The notes under the pieces: generated by a model | Told to the model about the DNA's origin: nothing | Databases searched by the model: none | What the model saw: the letters and a program-made list of their open reading frames with translations, nothing else | Made by a program: the position numbers and the translations under genes | In this document: piece after piece, positions 8,516 through 16,215 of the stretch | Layout: each line of letters opens with the position of its first letter | Numbering within the stretch: the stretch's first letter is position 1 | DNA from: Salinispora oceanensis | GTDB taxonomy: Bacteria; Actinomycetota; Actinomycetes; Mycobacteriales; Micromonosporaceae | DNA: 64,000 nucleotides | Direction of reading: 5' to 3' | Assembly (NCBI RefSeq): GCF_000383575.1 | Contig: NZ_KB911579.1 | Location: forward strand, 4,113,324-4,177,323

Positions 8516-9577
8516 ATGGCCGGCGTCTCCGTAGATGAGGCGATGCGTCGCGCAGTTGAGCTCGCCGCGCGCGGCCTCGGTACCACCAGCCCCAACCCGG
8601 TCGTCGGCTGCGTGCTGCTCGACCCGGGTGGCCAGGTCGTCGGTGAGGGCTTCCACGCGTACGCCGGCGGCCCGCACGCCGAGATCGTCGCGCTCGCCAA
8701 CGCGGGGGAGCGGGCGCGGGGCGGCACCGCGGTGGTCACGCTGGAACCCTGCGATCACACCGGCCGTACAGGCCCGTGCAGCACCGCTCTGGTGCAGGCC
8801 GGCGTTGCCCGGGTGGTGATCGCCGTACCCGACCCGAACCAGGCCGCGTCCGGTGGCGCCGCCACGCTGCGCGCCGCCGGGGTCCGGGTCGACCTGGGCG
8901 TACGCGCGGTTGAGGCGGAGGCGGGCAACATCGCCTGGCTGACCTCAACGCGTCGGGGCTGGCCGTACCTCGTCTGGAAGTACGCGGCGACGCTGGACGG
9001 GCGGTCCGCCGCGGCCGACGGCACCAGCATGTGGATCACTTCCGAGGCGGCTCGGATGGACGTGCACGCGTTGCGCGCGACGGTGGACGCCGTCCTCGCC
9101 GGGGTGGGCACCGTGCTCGCCGACGACCCGCGCCTGACCGTTCGGAACCTGCGCGACGGCAGCCTCGCCATCCGGCAGCCGCTGCGGGTGGTGGTGGACT
9201 CTGCGGGCCGGACCCCGGCCGGAGCGCGGGTCCGCGACGACGCCGCGCCGACCTGGATCGCCACCGCCGAGGAGGTTGGCACCGATTCGGCGGGCCGGGT
9301 CGATCTGCCGGCGCTGCTCGCCGCGCTGCACCAGCGCGGGGTGCGCGCCGCGCTGCTGGAGGGTGGGCCGCGGCTGGCCGGTGCGTTCCTCGCCGCCGGG
9401 ATGGTCGACAAGATCGTCGGTTACGTCGCGCCCCGGCTGCTCGGCGCCGGCCCCGCTGCGTTGGCAGCCGCGGGGGTGACCACGATCACCGATGCCATCG
9501 ACTGCGAGGTCGTTGACGTTACCCAGGTCGGACCCGACCTGCGGATCACCGCACTGCCCCGGAAGAGGGAGGGTTGA
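8516..9577 (+). CDS. ribD: Bifunctional pyrimidine deaminase/reductase RibD
   Basis: Second and third steps of riboflavin synthesis from GTP. The N-terminal deaminase domain shows the zinc motif HAE (GGPHAEIVAL) and the PC...C pair in LEPCDHTGRTGPCSTAL; the C-terminal reductase begins at WKYAATLDGR and carries GVGTVLADDPRLTVR and LEGGPRLAGAFL. At 353 residues it is a normal fusion. ATG 8516 is preceded by GGGAGGGCAGGG. It is the first gene behind the FMN riboswitch and ends 1 bp before ribE. Confidence 0.97.
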   Translation: MAGVSVDEAMRRAVELAARGLGTTSPNPVVGCVLLDPGGQVVGEGFHAYAGGPHAEIVALANAGERARGGTAVVTLEPCDHTGRTGPCSTALVQAGVARVVIAVPDPNQAASGGAATLRAAGVRVDLGVRAVEAEAGNIAWLTSTRRGWPYLVWKYAATLDGRSAAADGTSMWITSEAARMDVHALRATVDAVLAGVGTVLADDPRLTVRNLRDGSLAIRQPLRVVVDSAGRTPAGARVRDDAAPTWIATAEEVGTDSAGRVDLPALLAALHQRGVRAALLEGGPRLAGAFLAAGMVDKIVGYVAPRLLGAGPAALAAAGVTTITDAIDCEVVDVTQVGPDLRITALPRKREG

Positions 9578-9578
9578 C

Positions 9579-10262
9579 ATGTTCACCGGCATCGTCGAGG
9601 AACTCGGTGAGGTCATCCACATCGCGGAGACCGCGGAGGACTCCGCGGTGGTCACCATCAACGGCCCGCTGGTCGTCTCCGACGCCCGGCCCGGTGACTC
9701 CATCGCGGTCAACGGAGTCTGCCTGACCGTGGTGGAACTCGCCGGTGGTGCCTTCACCGCCGACGTGATGGGCGAGACGTTGCGCCGCTCCGCACTTGGC
9801 GTGCTGCGCGTCGGTGACCGGGTGAACCTGGAGCGGGCCGCCACCCTCGGCAGCCGCCTCGGTGGTCACCTGGTTCAGGGGCACGTCAACGGCGTTGGCG
9901 AGCTGCTGGCCCGGGAACCGGCCGCGCGGTGGGAGACAGTCCGTTTCCGCCTGCCCACCGCCCTGGCTCGGTATGTGGTGACGAAGGGGTCGATCACTGT
10001 TGACGGGGTTTCCCTGACCGTGGCGAGCGTCGGGCCCGACTGGTTCGAGGTGGGCCTGATCCCCACCACCCTGCGGCTGACGACACTGGGCGCCCGGAGC
10101 GTCGGTGACGTGGTCAACCTCGAGGTTGATGTCCTGGCCAAATACGTCGAGCGGCTGCTCGGCGGGGGTCAGCTGGCCGGGCCGGACGACCTGCCCGCCG
10201 CTGATCACCTGCCCGCCGCTGTCGGCCGGCCCGGTGCCGCGCCGGTGGGTGGGCCGGCGTGA
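9579..10262 (+). CDS. ribE: Riboflavin synthase alpha chain
   Basis: Dismutates two 6,7-dimethyl-8-ribityllumazine molecules to riboflavin. It begins with the diagnostic MFTGIVEELG and contains two homologous lumazine-binding barrels (GDSIAVNGVCLTV in the first, KGSITVDGVSLTVA in the second) plus GHLVQGHVNG. It has 227 residues; the C-terminal 25 or so are an Ala/Pro-rich tail beyond the usual family end. It sits 1 bp after ribD and its stop overlaps the start of the transporter gene, consistent with a single rib operon. Confidence 0.96.
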   Translation: MFTGIVEELGEVIHIAETAEDSAVVTINGPLVVSDARPGDSIAVNGVCLTVVELAGGAFTADVMGETLRRSALGVLRVGDRVNLERAATLGSRLGGHLVQGHVNGVGELLAREPAARWETVRFRLPTALARYVVTKGSITVDGVSLTVASVGPDWFEVGLIPTTLRLTTLGARSVGDVVNLEVDVLAKYVERLLGGGQLAGPDDLPAADHLPAAVGRPGAAPVGGPA

Positions 10263-10960
10263 TGGGGCCGCTTGGCTGGCTGCTCGACGCCCAGGTGAGC
10301 CTCGCCGGCTCACCGGTGCTGGTCCGCGAGATTGTCGGCAACGTCTTCGGCCTGGCCGCGGCGATGTTCGGCCTGCGCCGGGTGGTGTGGGCCTGGCCGG
10401 TCGGCATGATCGGTAACGCGCTGCTGTTCACCGTCTTCCTCGGCGGAGCGTTCGCCACCCCACAGGCACACGACCTCTACGGCCAGGCGGGCCGGCAGGT
10501 CTTCTTCTTCGGGCTCGGCCTCTACGGCTGGTGGCGCTGGTCGCGGAACCGTCGCCGGGGCAGCGACGGCACTGCCGCCGCGGTGGAGCCCCGCTGGGCT
10601 ACCGGGCGGGAGCGGCTCGGGATGCTGGCGGCCGCCGTCGTCGGCACCGCCGTCAGCTACCCGGTCCTCGCCGCCCTGGGCTCGTGGGGACCGCTGCCGG
10701 ATGCCTGGATCCTGACCGGCAGCCTGCTCGCCACGTACGGCATGGCCCGCGGGTACGTGGACTTCTGGCTGATCTGGATCGCCGTTGACGTGGTCGGGTT
10801 GCCATTGTTGCTGCGCGGCGGGTTCTACCCTTCTGCGGCCATGTACCTCGTCTACGGCGCCTTCTGCGCCTGGGGTCTCGTCGCCTGGTGGCGGACGTCG
10901 CGTGCTGCTCGTACCGACCTCGCGCCGATTCCATCGAGCTATGCGGAGGTTGCGGCGTGA
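10259..10960 (+). CDS. ribM: PnuC-family riboflavin transporter RibM
   Basis: A 233-residue membrane protein of the PnuC family with about seven hydrophobic segments (for example NVFGLAAAMFGLRRVVWAWPVGMIGNALLF and SYPVLAALGSWGPLPDAWILTGSLLATYGMARG). Family members in other actinobacterial rib operons (RibM/PnuX) import riboflavin by facilitated diffusion, while canonical PnuC carries nicotinamide riboside. Position inside an FMN-riboswitch operon favours riboflavin. Two adjacent start codons exist (GTG 10259 and ATG 10262); both overlap ribE, whose stop ends at 10262. Substrate is inferred from context. Confidence 0.85.
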   Translation: MMGPLGWLLDAQVSLAGSPVLVREIVGNVFGLAAAMFGLRRVVWAWPVGMIGNALLFTVFLGGAFATPQAHDLYGQAGRQVFFFGLGLYGWWRWSRNRRRGSDGTAAAVEPRWATGRERLGMLAAAVVGTAVSYPVLAALGSWGPLPDAWILTGSLLATYGMARGYVDFWLIWIAVDVVGLPLLLRGGFYPSAAMYLVYGAFCAWGLVAWWRTSRAARTDLAPIPSSYAEVAA

Positions 10961-12219
10961 CCACATTCGCCAGGATTGAACGAGCGATGGCGGAGATCAA
11001 CGCCGGCCGGCCCGTCGTCGTGGTCGACGACGCCAACCGGGAGAACGAGGGCGACCTGATCTTCGCGGCCGAGCTGGCCACGCCCGAGCTGGTCGCCTTC
11101 ATGGTCCGCTACACCTCCGGCTACATCTGCACGGCCTTGACCGAGGGTGAGTGCGATCGGCTGGACCTGCCGCCGATGCACCACACCAACCAGGACCGGC
11201 GCGGCACCGCCTACACGGTGACGGTGGACGCCCGGGCGGGCGTGAGCACCGGCATCTCCGCCGCCGATCGGGCGCACACGATCCGGCTGCTCGCCGACCC
11301 CGGCACCGGGCCGGAGGATCTGGCCCGGCCCGGTCACGTGGTCCCGCTGCGGGCCCGCGAGGGGGGTGTGTTGCGCCGGCCCGGTCACACCGAGGCCGCG
11401 ATCGACCTCACCCGGCTGGCCGGGCTACGCCCCGTGGGCGTCCTCTGCGAGCTGGTCAACGACGACGGCACCATGATGCGGGGCCCGGACCTGGAGCGGT
11501 TCTGCGCCGAGCACTCGCTGCTCCTGGTCACCATCGCGGACCTGATCGCCTATCGCCGGCGGACGGAGAAGCAGGTCGAGTTGGTCGCCGAGGCGCGGCT
11601 CCCCACCCGGCACGGGGTCTTCCGGGCGCTGGGGTACAGCGGCGACTACGACTCGGCCGAGCATGTCGCGTTGGTGCTGGGTGATCTCGGTGACGGTCGA
11701 GATGTGCTCGTGCGGGTGCACTCCGAGTGCCTCACCGGTGACGTCTTCGGCTCGCTGCGCTGCGACTGTGGTCCGCAGCTGGACGCCGCCCTGAAGCGGG
11801 TCGCCCAGGAAGGACGCGGAGTCGTGCTCTACCTGCGCGGTCATGAGGGGCGCGGGATCGGGCTGTTGCACAAGCTCCAGGCGTACCAGTTGCAGGACCT
11901 GGGCCGGGACACCGTGGACGCGAACCTGGAGCTTGGCCTGCCGGCGGACGCGCGGGACTACGGCACCGGCGCGCAGATCCTCTACGACCTGGGGGTGCGG
12001 TCGATGCGGCTGTTGACTAACAACCCCGCCAAGCGGGCCGGCCTGGAGGGGTATGGCCTGACCGTCACCGGCCGCCTGGACCTGCCGGTTCGACCGCACC
12101 CCGAGAACGTGGACTATCTGCGGACCAAGCGGGACCGGATGGGACATCTGCTGAAGTTCGACGAGGTGGTCGACGCGCCCACGGGGCGCACCGTCGTCGG
12201 TGATGGGATTGGAGCATAG
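10957..12219 (+). CDS. ribBA: Bifunctional DHBP synthase/GTP cyclohydrolase II
   Basis: A 420-residue fusion. The N-terminal half makes 3,4-dihydroxy-2-butanone 4-phosphate from ribulose-5-phosphate (DDANRENEGDL acidic loop, RYTSGYICTAL, TEAAIDLTRLAG). The C-terminal half is GTP cyclohydrolase II, with the zinc-binding HSECLTGDVFGSLRCDCG cysteines, YLRGHEGRGIGL and RLLTNNPAKR. GTG 10957 overlaps the stop of ribM by 4 bp (GTGA), and ribH follows after 2 bp. It supplies both precursors of the pathway. Confidence 0.98.
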   Translation: MTTFARIERAMAEINAGRPVVVVDDANRENEGDLIFAAELATPELVAFMVRYTSGYICTALTEGECDRLDLPPMHHTNQDRRGTAYTVTVDARAGVSTGISAADRAHTIRLLADPGTGPEDLARPGHVVPLRAREGGVLRRPGHTEAAIDLTRLAGLRPVGVLCELVNDDGTMMRGPDLERFCAEHSLLLVTIADLIAYRRRTEKQVELVAEARLPTRHGVFRALGYSGDYDSAEHVALVLGDLGDGRDVLVRVHSECLTGDVFGSLRCDCGPQLDAALKRVAQEGRGVVLYLRGHEGRGIGLLHKLQAYQLQDLGRDTVDANLELGLPADARDYGTGAQILYDLGVRSMRLLTNNPAKRAGLEGYGLTVTGRLDLPVRPHPENVDYLRTKRDRMGHLLKFDEVVDAPTGRTVVGDGIGA

Positions 12220-12221
12220 GT

Positions 12222-12719
12222 ATGGCGGGCTTCGGGGAACCGGGCATTGATGCTGTTGCTGCCACGGGTCTGACCGTTGGCGTGGTCGCTGCCCGCTGGC
12301 ACGGCGAGCTCACCGACCACATGCTCGACCGGGCGGTCGCCGCCGCCGAAGCGTGTGGGGCCGGCGTCACGGTGGCCCGGGTGGCCGGTTCGGTCGAGCT
12401 ACCCGTGGTGGCGCAGGCACTCGCCCGGCGCTGCGACGCGGTGGTGGCACTCGGGGTGGTGGTCCGGGGGAGCACCGCACACTTCGACTACGTCTGCCGG
12501 TCAGTCACCGACGGGCTTACCCGGATCGCCCTGGATGAGGGGAAGCCGGTGGGGCATGGGGTGCTGACCGTGGAGACGATCGAGCAGGCCCGGGACCGGG
12601 CTGGGCTGCCCGGCTCGGCGGAGGACAAGGGCTGGGCGGCGACCGTCGCGGTCCTCGATGCGGCGCTCGCGGTTCGGGACCTGGCTGGCGCCACCGCACG
12701 GGTGGGCTTCGGCGTCTGA
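12222..12719 (+). CDS. ribH: 6,7-dimethyl-8-ribityllumazine synthase
   Basis: Condenses the pyrimidine product of RibD with the RibB product. Motifs: GVVAARWHGELTDHML near the N-terminus, VARVAGSVELPVVAQAL, ALGVVVRGSTAHFDYVC (substrate loop) and the catalytic His region GKPVGHGVLTVET. Length 165 residues, typical for the icosahedral enzyme. It starts 2 bp after ribBA and is the last gene of the rib operon. Confidence 0.97.
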   Translation: MAGFGEPGIDAVAATGLTVGVVAARWHGELTDHMLDRAVAAAEACGAGVTVARVAGSVELPVVAQALARRCDAVVALGVVVRGSTAHFDYVCRSVTDGLTRIALDEGKPVGHGVLTVETIEQARDRAGLPGSAEDKGWAATVAVLDAALAVRDLAGATARVGFGV

Positions 12720-12795
12720 GGTCTCGGGTCGGCATCGTGGGACACTCCGGACCCGGTGGAGCCGCGGCGGCCGGTCGGTTGCAAGAATCGACCCT

Positions 12796-13059
12796 GTGAA
12801 GACGTTCGAGGAGTTGTTTGTCGAGCTGCAGGCCAAGGCCGCTGCCGGCACCCCGGGCTCGGGCACCGTCGCGGCCCTGGACAAGGGGGTGCACTTCGTC
12901 GGCAAGAAGGTCGTCGAGGAGGCGGCCGAGTCCTGGATGGCAGCCGAGCACGAGGGGCCCGAGCGGACCGCCGAGGAGATCTCCCAGCTGCTTTACCAGG
13001 TGCAGGTGTTGATGCTCGCTACTGGCCTCGACCTTGAGGACGTCTACCGACATCTGTGA
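12796..13059 (+). CDS. hisE: Phosphoribosyl-ATP pyrophosphatase
   Basis: Second step of histidine synthesis: hydrolyses phosphoribosyl-ATP to phosphoribosyl-AMP. The 87-residue all-helical MazG-like protein has the metal-binding EEAAESWMAA helix and the ISQLLYQVQVLML helix. Start GTG 12796 gives the expected N-terminus (VKTFEELFVELQ). There is no Shine-Dalgarno; a -10-like AAGAAT lies 7 nt upstream, so the mRNA may be leaderless. hisG, the first enzyme of the pathway, follows 50 bp later. Confidence 0.95.
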   Translation: MKTFEELFVELQAKAAAGTPGSGTVAALDKGVHFVGKKVVEEAAESWMAAEHEGPERTAEEISQLLYQVQVLMLATGLDLEDVYRHL

Positions 13060-13109
13060 GTGTCCCGTGCCGACCGACCCTCCCGCTCTCCGACAAGGAG
13101 CATTGCACC

Positions 13110-13955
13110 ATGCTGCGAGTCGCGGTACCCAACAAGGGGACCTTGGCCGAGAAGGCCGCTCAGATGCTGCGCGAGGCGGGTTACCGCCAGCGAACCGACC
13201 CGAAGGACCTGGTCTGCCGGGACGAGTCAAACGATATTGAGTTCTTCTATCTGCGTCCGAAGGACATCGCTACCTACGTCGGCTCCGGAGACCTGGATGT
13301 CGGCATCACCGGCCGGGACCTGCTGGTCGACTCCGGTGCGGCCGCCACCGAGGTGGTCGACCTGGCCTTCGGCCAGGCCACCTTCCGATTCGCCGCTCGA
13401 CCCGAGGACATCGCCTCGGCGCAGGACCTGGACGGGCGTCGGGTCGCTACCGCCTACCCCGGCCTGGTCGAGCGGCACCTCGCCGAGCTGGGCGTCAAGG
13501 CCGACGTGATCCGCCTGGACGGCGCGGTGGAGAACGCCATCCGGCTGGGCCTCGCCGACGTGGTCGCCGATGTGGTGGAGACCGGTGCCACGCTGCGTCA
13601 GGCCGGCCTGGTGGTCTTCGGTGAGCCGCTGCTGCGCTCGTCCGCCGTCTTGGTCTGCCGCTCTGCCGCGCCGCCCCACCCGCAGTGCGAGCTGCTGCTC
13701 CGTCGTCTGCACAGCGTGCTCGTCGCCCGGCGTTACGTGATGCTGACGTACGACGTCCCGGCCGACCTGTTGGCACGGGCCAGTTCGTTGACTCCGGGCA
13801 TCGAGTCGCCAACCGTCTCCCGGCTGCACCGGGAGGGCTGGGTAGCGGTGCAGGCGATGGTGCTCCGCGACGATGTGCACCAGATCATGGATGAGTTGTA
13901 TCAGGTCGGCGCCCGCGCGATTCTGGTCACGAGCATTCAGGCCTGCCGCCTCTGA
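13110..13955 (+). CDS. hisG: ATP phosphoribosyltransferase, long form
   Basis: First committed step of histidine synthesis. At 281 residues this is the long HisG with a C-terminal ACT-like domain for histidine feedback (REGWVAVQAMVLRDDVHQIMDELYQVGARAILVTSI). The catalytic part has VPNKGTLAEKA, DVGITGRDLLVDSG and the PRPP-binding loop ADVVADVVETGATLRQAGL. AAGGAG at 13095-13100 precedes ATG 13110. It forms the usual actinobacterial hisE-hisG pair. Confidence 0.97.
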   Translation: MLRVAVPNKGTLAEKAAQMLREAGYRQRTDPKDLVCRDESNDIEFFYLRPKDIATYVGSGDLDVGITGRDLLVDSGAAATEVVDLAFGQATFRFAARPEDIASAQDLDGRRVATAYPGLVERHLAELGVKADVIRLDGAVENAIRLGLADVVADVVETGATLRQAGLVVFGEPLLRSSAVLVCRSAAPPHPQCELLLRRLHSVLVARRYVMLTYDVPADLLARASSLTPGIESPTVSRLHREGWVAVQAMVLRDDVHQIMDELYQVGARAILVTSIQACRL

Positions 13956-13973
13956 CCCGGGCCGGGGCATGCG

Positions 13974-13993
13974 CCGGGGATTACTTTCCCCGG
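13974..13993 (+). terminator. Terminator hairpin after hisG
   Basis: CCGGGGA (13974-13980) and TCCCCGG (13987-13993) form a perfect 7-bp stem 20 bp after hisG, without a clear U-tract. Confidence 0.5.
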
Positions 13994-14030
13994 CCGGACC
14001 GGTCGCCCCGCCGCCCCGGCCGAGCCTCGC

Positions 14031-14055
14031 CGCGCCCGGCTGTGTGCCGGGCGCG
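14031..14055 (+). terminator. Strong second hairpin between hisG and the PH-domain gene
   Basis: CGCGCCCGGC and GCCGGGCGCG form a perfect 10-bp GC stem with a 5-nt loop (TGTGT). It probably adds to termination of the his transcript. Confidence 0.5.
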
Positions 14056-14075
14056 GGTCGCCCGGGCGTGGGTGG

Positions 14076-14081
14076 CAGACT
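14076..14081 (+). promoter_or_regulatory. -10-like element before the PH-domain gene
   Basis: CAGACT followed by 6 nt and the GTG start resembles the leaderless layout seen at rpe, although the first base departs from TANNNT. Confidence 0.3.
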
Positions 14082-14087
14082 GGCGGA

Positions 14088-14552
14088 GTGAGCGAAACCG
14101 AAGCGTTCCGTATCCGGCCCCGGCGGGTCCGGCTGGTCTGCTGGGCCTCGGCGATTGCCCTGGTGCTGCTGTTCACGGTGCTGGCGACGTCGCTGCACGG
14201 GGCGACCGGCAGCGGCTATGGCTCGTTTCAGCGAGGCGACCAACTCGGCATGGTCGGCCTTGGCGTGCTCGGCGCACTTGCCTTCCTGCTCTTCACCCGG
14301 CCGCGGGTGGAGGCCGACGCGCAGCGGGTCCGGGTGCAGAACGTGATCGGTTCGTACGAGCTGCCCTGGGAGCTTGTCCGTGGTGTCCGGTTCGACCGCG
14401 GGGCGCCCTGGGCGAGCCTTGAGCTGCACGATGACGACCTGGTGCCGATGCTTGCCCTCCAGGCCGCCGACAAGGAGCTGGCCGTGGACGCAGTCCGCAA
14501 GCTGCGCCGGCTGCATCAGGCCCGGCTGGCTGAGGGCGCCGCCGGTTCCTGA
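14088..14552 (+). CDS. PH-domain membrane protein
   Basis: A 154-residue protein with two N-terminal transmembrane segments (LVCWASAIALVLLFTVLATSL and GMVGLGVLGALAFLLF) followed by a short beta-rich domain (RVEADAQRVRVQNVIGSYELPWELVRGVRF) typical of the bacterial PH domain family found next to hisG in actinobacteria. The Trp/Arg-rich WELVRGVRFDRGAPWASLEL is the most conserved stretch in that family. Function is unknown. Strong hairpins separate it from hisG. Confidence 0.75.
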   Translation: MSETEAFRIRPRRVRLVCWASAIALVLLFTVLATSLHGATGSGYGSFQRGDQLGMVGLGVLGALAFLLFTRPRVEADAQRVRVQNVIGSYELPWELVRGVRFDRGAPWASLELHDDDLVPMLALQAADKELAVDAVRKLRRLHQARLAEGAAGS

Positions 14553-14596
14553 CCGCCCCTGACCCCGTCAGATCAGGTACGGGGCTGATGCCCGGT

Positions 14597-14625
14597 TTGG
14601 GGCGGACCGGCGCGGGGTGTAGGCT
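14597..14625 (+). promoter_or_regulatory. Promoter of the infC-rpmI-rplT operon
   Basis: TTGGGG (14597-14602), a 17-bp spacer and TAGGCT (14620-14625). Transcription from here gives a leader of about 250 nt before infC. Confidence 0.5.
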
Positions 14626-14631
14626 ATCTGG

Positions 14632-14882
14632 GACGACCAGGCCAGCTGCGGCTTTGCGGGTGGCCTTGAAAGCGGAGCGCCTGCTCCCACCTGATTCGCC
14701 GCGCGGCGGACGGGTCCGGTCCCCGATTCTGAGCATGCCTCGGTGTCGGATGCGCGACTATATGGTCGTGCCGACCGGTCGAGCGGGCCCTGGCAGCTGC
14801 CAGGGCCTTCTGCTTTCCGGGTCGGTTCCTACCCGGGAGCCGCAGGGTCGGCAACGCAGAAGACTCGACTCGAGGAGGCCCC
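14632..14882 (+). ncRNA. infC leader RNA with attenuator-like hairpin
   Basis: About 250 nt of untranslated leader. It contains a perfect 22-nt inverted repeat at 14786-14807 (stem 9 bp, loop AGCT) followed by TTCTGCTTTCC, which resembles an intrinsic terminator placed 75 nt before the gene. Upstream segments contain GC-rich stretches that could form competing stems. Leaders of infC-rpmI-rplT operons in other bacteria are autoregulated by L20 or IF-3; whether this one is cannot be told from sequence alone. Confidence 0.5.
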
Positions 14883-15515
14883 ATCAGCGTCGAACCACGC
14901 GTGAACGAGCAGATCCGGGCACGTGAGGTCCGACTGGTCGGTCCCGAGGGTGAGCAGGTGGGCATCGTCCCGCTAGAGCGCGCCCTTCAGCTGGCCGCGG
15001 ACGTCGACCTGGACCTGGTCGAGGTTGCGCCAATGGCGCGCCCGCCGGTGTGCAAGCTCATGGACTTCGGCAAGTTCAAGTATGAGAGCGCACTGAAGGC
15101 GCGCGAAGCGCGGCGTAATCAGCAGCAGACCGTCATCAAGGAAATGAAGCTTCGGCCGAAGATTGATCCGCATGACTACGAGACCAAGAAGGGTCACGTG
15201 GTGCGGTTCCTCAAGGCCGGGGACAAGGTCAAGGTGACGATCATGTTCCGGGGTCGCGAGCAGAGCCGCCCGGAGCTGGGTTACCGGCTCCTGCGTCGGC
15301 TCGAGTCCGAGATCTCGGAGCTGGGGTACGTCGAGGCCGCGCCGAAGCAGGACGGTCGAAACATGATCATGGTGCTCGCACCGCACCGCGCCACCAAGGC
15401 TGCCGCCACAGCGGCCCGCGGCGGCGCGCTGCCGCGGGGCGAGCGGGAGTCCGGTGCCGCCGCGGCAGCACCGCCGGCCGAGGCGGCCGGACCCGCCGGA
15501 ACTGCCGGCGAGTAG
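14883..15515 (+). CDS. infC: Translation initiation factor IF-3, probable ATC start
   Basis: A 210-residue IF-3. The frame reads ISVEPRVNEQIRAREVRLVGPEG from an ATC at 14883, which lies 4 nt after a full Shine-Dalgarno (GAGGAGG, 14872-14878). The first conventional codon, GTG 14901, lies 22 nt from that site and would remove the conserved start of the family. Noncanonical AUU/AUC starts are known for infC and allow autoregulation, since IF-3 itself rejects such codons. N- and C-domains are intact (ARPPVCKLMDFGKFKYE, KKGHVVRFLKAGDKVKVTIMFRGRE). The Ala/Gly-rich tail is variable in actinobacteria. Followed by rpmI and rplT. Confidence 0.93.
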   Translation: MSVEPRVNEQIRAREVRLVGPEGEQVGIVPLERALQLAADVDLDLVEVAPMARPPVCKLMDFGKFKYESALKAREARRNQQQTVIKEMKLRPKIDPHDYETKKGHVVRFLKAGDKVKVTIMFRGREQSRPELGYRLLRRLESEISELGYVEAAPKQDGRNMIMVLAPHRATKAAATAARGGALPRGERESGAAAAAPPAEAAGPAGTAGE

Positions 15516-15535
15516 CAGGGGAGAAGACGTTCCAC

Positions 15536-15730
15536 ATGCCGAAGATGAAAAGCCACACCGGGATGGGCAAGCGCGTCCGGGTGACCGGCAAAGGCAAGAT
15601 CGTGAAGCAGCAGGCCGGCCTGCGCCACCTCCTGGAGGGGAAGTCCTCCACCCGTACCCGCCGGCTGACCGGGCGGGTCGAGGTGGCCAAGTCGGATGTC
15701 AAGCGCATCAAGAAGCTGCTCGGCCGCTGA
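15536..15730 (+). CDS. rpmI: 50S ribosomal protein L35
   Basis: The 64-residue basic protein begins MPKMKSHTGMGKRVRVTGKGKI and ends with RIKKLLGR, matching L35 along its whole length. AGGGGAGAAG precedes the ATG. It sits 20 bp after infC and 33 bp before rplT in the conserved infC-rpmI-rplT order. Confidence 0.97.
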   Translation: MPKMKSHTGMGKRVRVTGKGKIVKQQAGLRHLLEGKSSTRTRRLTGRVEVAKSDVKRIKKLLGR

Positions 15731-15763
15731 CGCGCGCCACCCTGAACCAACGAAGGAGCTGAG

Positions 15764-16156
15764 ATGGCACGCGTCAAGCGGGCTGTGAACGCCCAGAAGA
15801 AGCGCCGTACCCTGCTCGCGACCGCGAGTGGCTACCGCGGTCAGCGCTCGCGGCTGTACCGCAAGGCCAAGGAGCAGGTGCTGCACTCGATGCAGTACTC
15901 CTACCGGGACCGTCGCGACCGCAAGGGCGACTTCCGGCAGCTGTGGATCCAGCGGATCAACGCGGGTGCCCGCGCCAACGGGCTTACCTACAACCGTCTG
16001 ATCCAGGGCCTCAAGCTGGCCGGCATCGAGGTCGACCGGAAGATCCTGGCCGACCTGGCCGTCAACGACGCCGCCGCCTTCGCGGCGATCGTCGAGAAGG
16101 CCCGTGCGGCCGTCGCGGAGCAGGGCACCGGCGGCGCCGGCGCCCAGGCCGCCTGA
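15764..16156 (+). CDS. rplT: 50S ribosomal protein L20
   Basis: A 130-residue L20: MARVKRAVNAQKKRRTLLA, then GYRGQRSRLYRKAKEQV and the C-terminal IQGLKLAGIEVDRKILADLA helices that bind 23S rRNA. In E. coli and Bacillus L20 also represses its own operon by binding the leader. AAGGAG lies before the ATG. A hairpin follows directly. Confidence 0.98.
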   Translation: MARVKRAVNAQKKRRTLLATASGYRGQRSRLYRKAKEQVLHSMQYSYRDRRDRKGDFRQLWIQRINAGARANGLTYNRLIQGLKLAGIEVDRKILADLAVNDAAAFAAIVEKARAAVAEQGTGGAGAQAA

Positions 16157-16173
16157 TCCACCCACGGCAGCGC

Positions 16174-16215
16174 GAGGCGTCTCCCATGCAGTCACGACCG
16201 CACGGGAGGCGCCTC
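16174..16215 (+). terminator. Hairpin after rplT whose loop contains the next start codon
   Basis: GAGGCGTCTCCC (16174-16185) pairs with GGGAGGCGCCTC (16204-16215) over 12 bp with one G-U pair. The 18-nt loop begins exactly with the ATG at 16186. As RNA it would either end the L20 transcript or fold around the methyltransferase start. Confidence 0.6.

Noticed and set aside
8220..8534. Short plus-strand frames within the ribD leader
   Set aside because: They lie over the FMN riboswitch, whose RNA elements explain the sequence.
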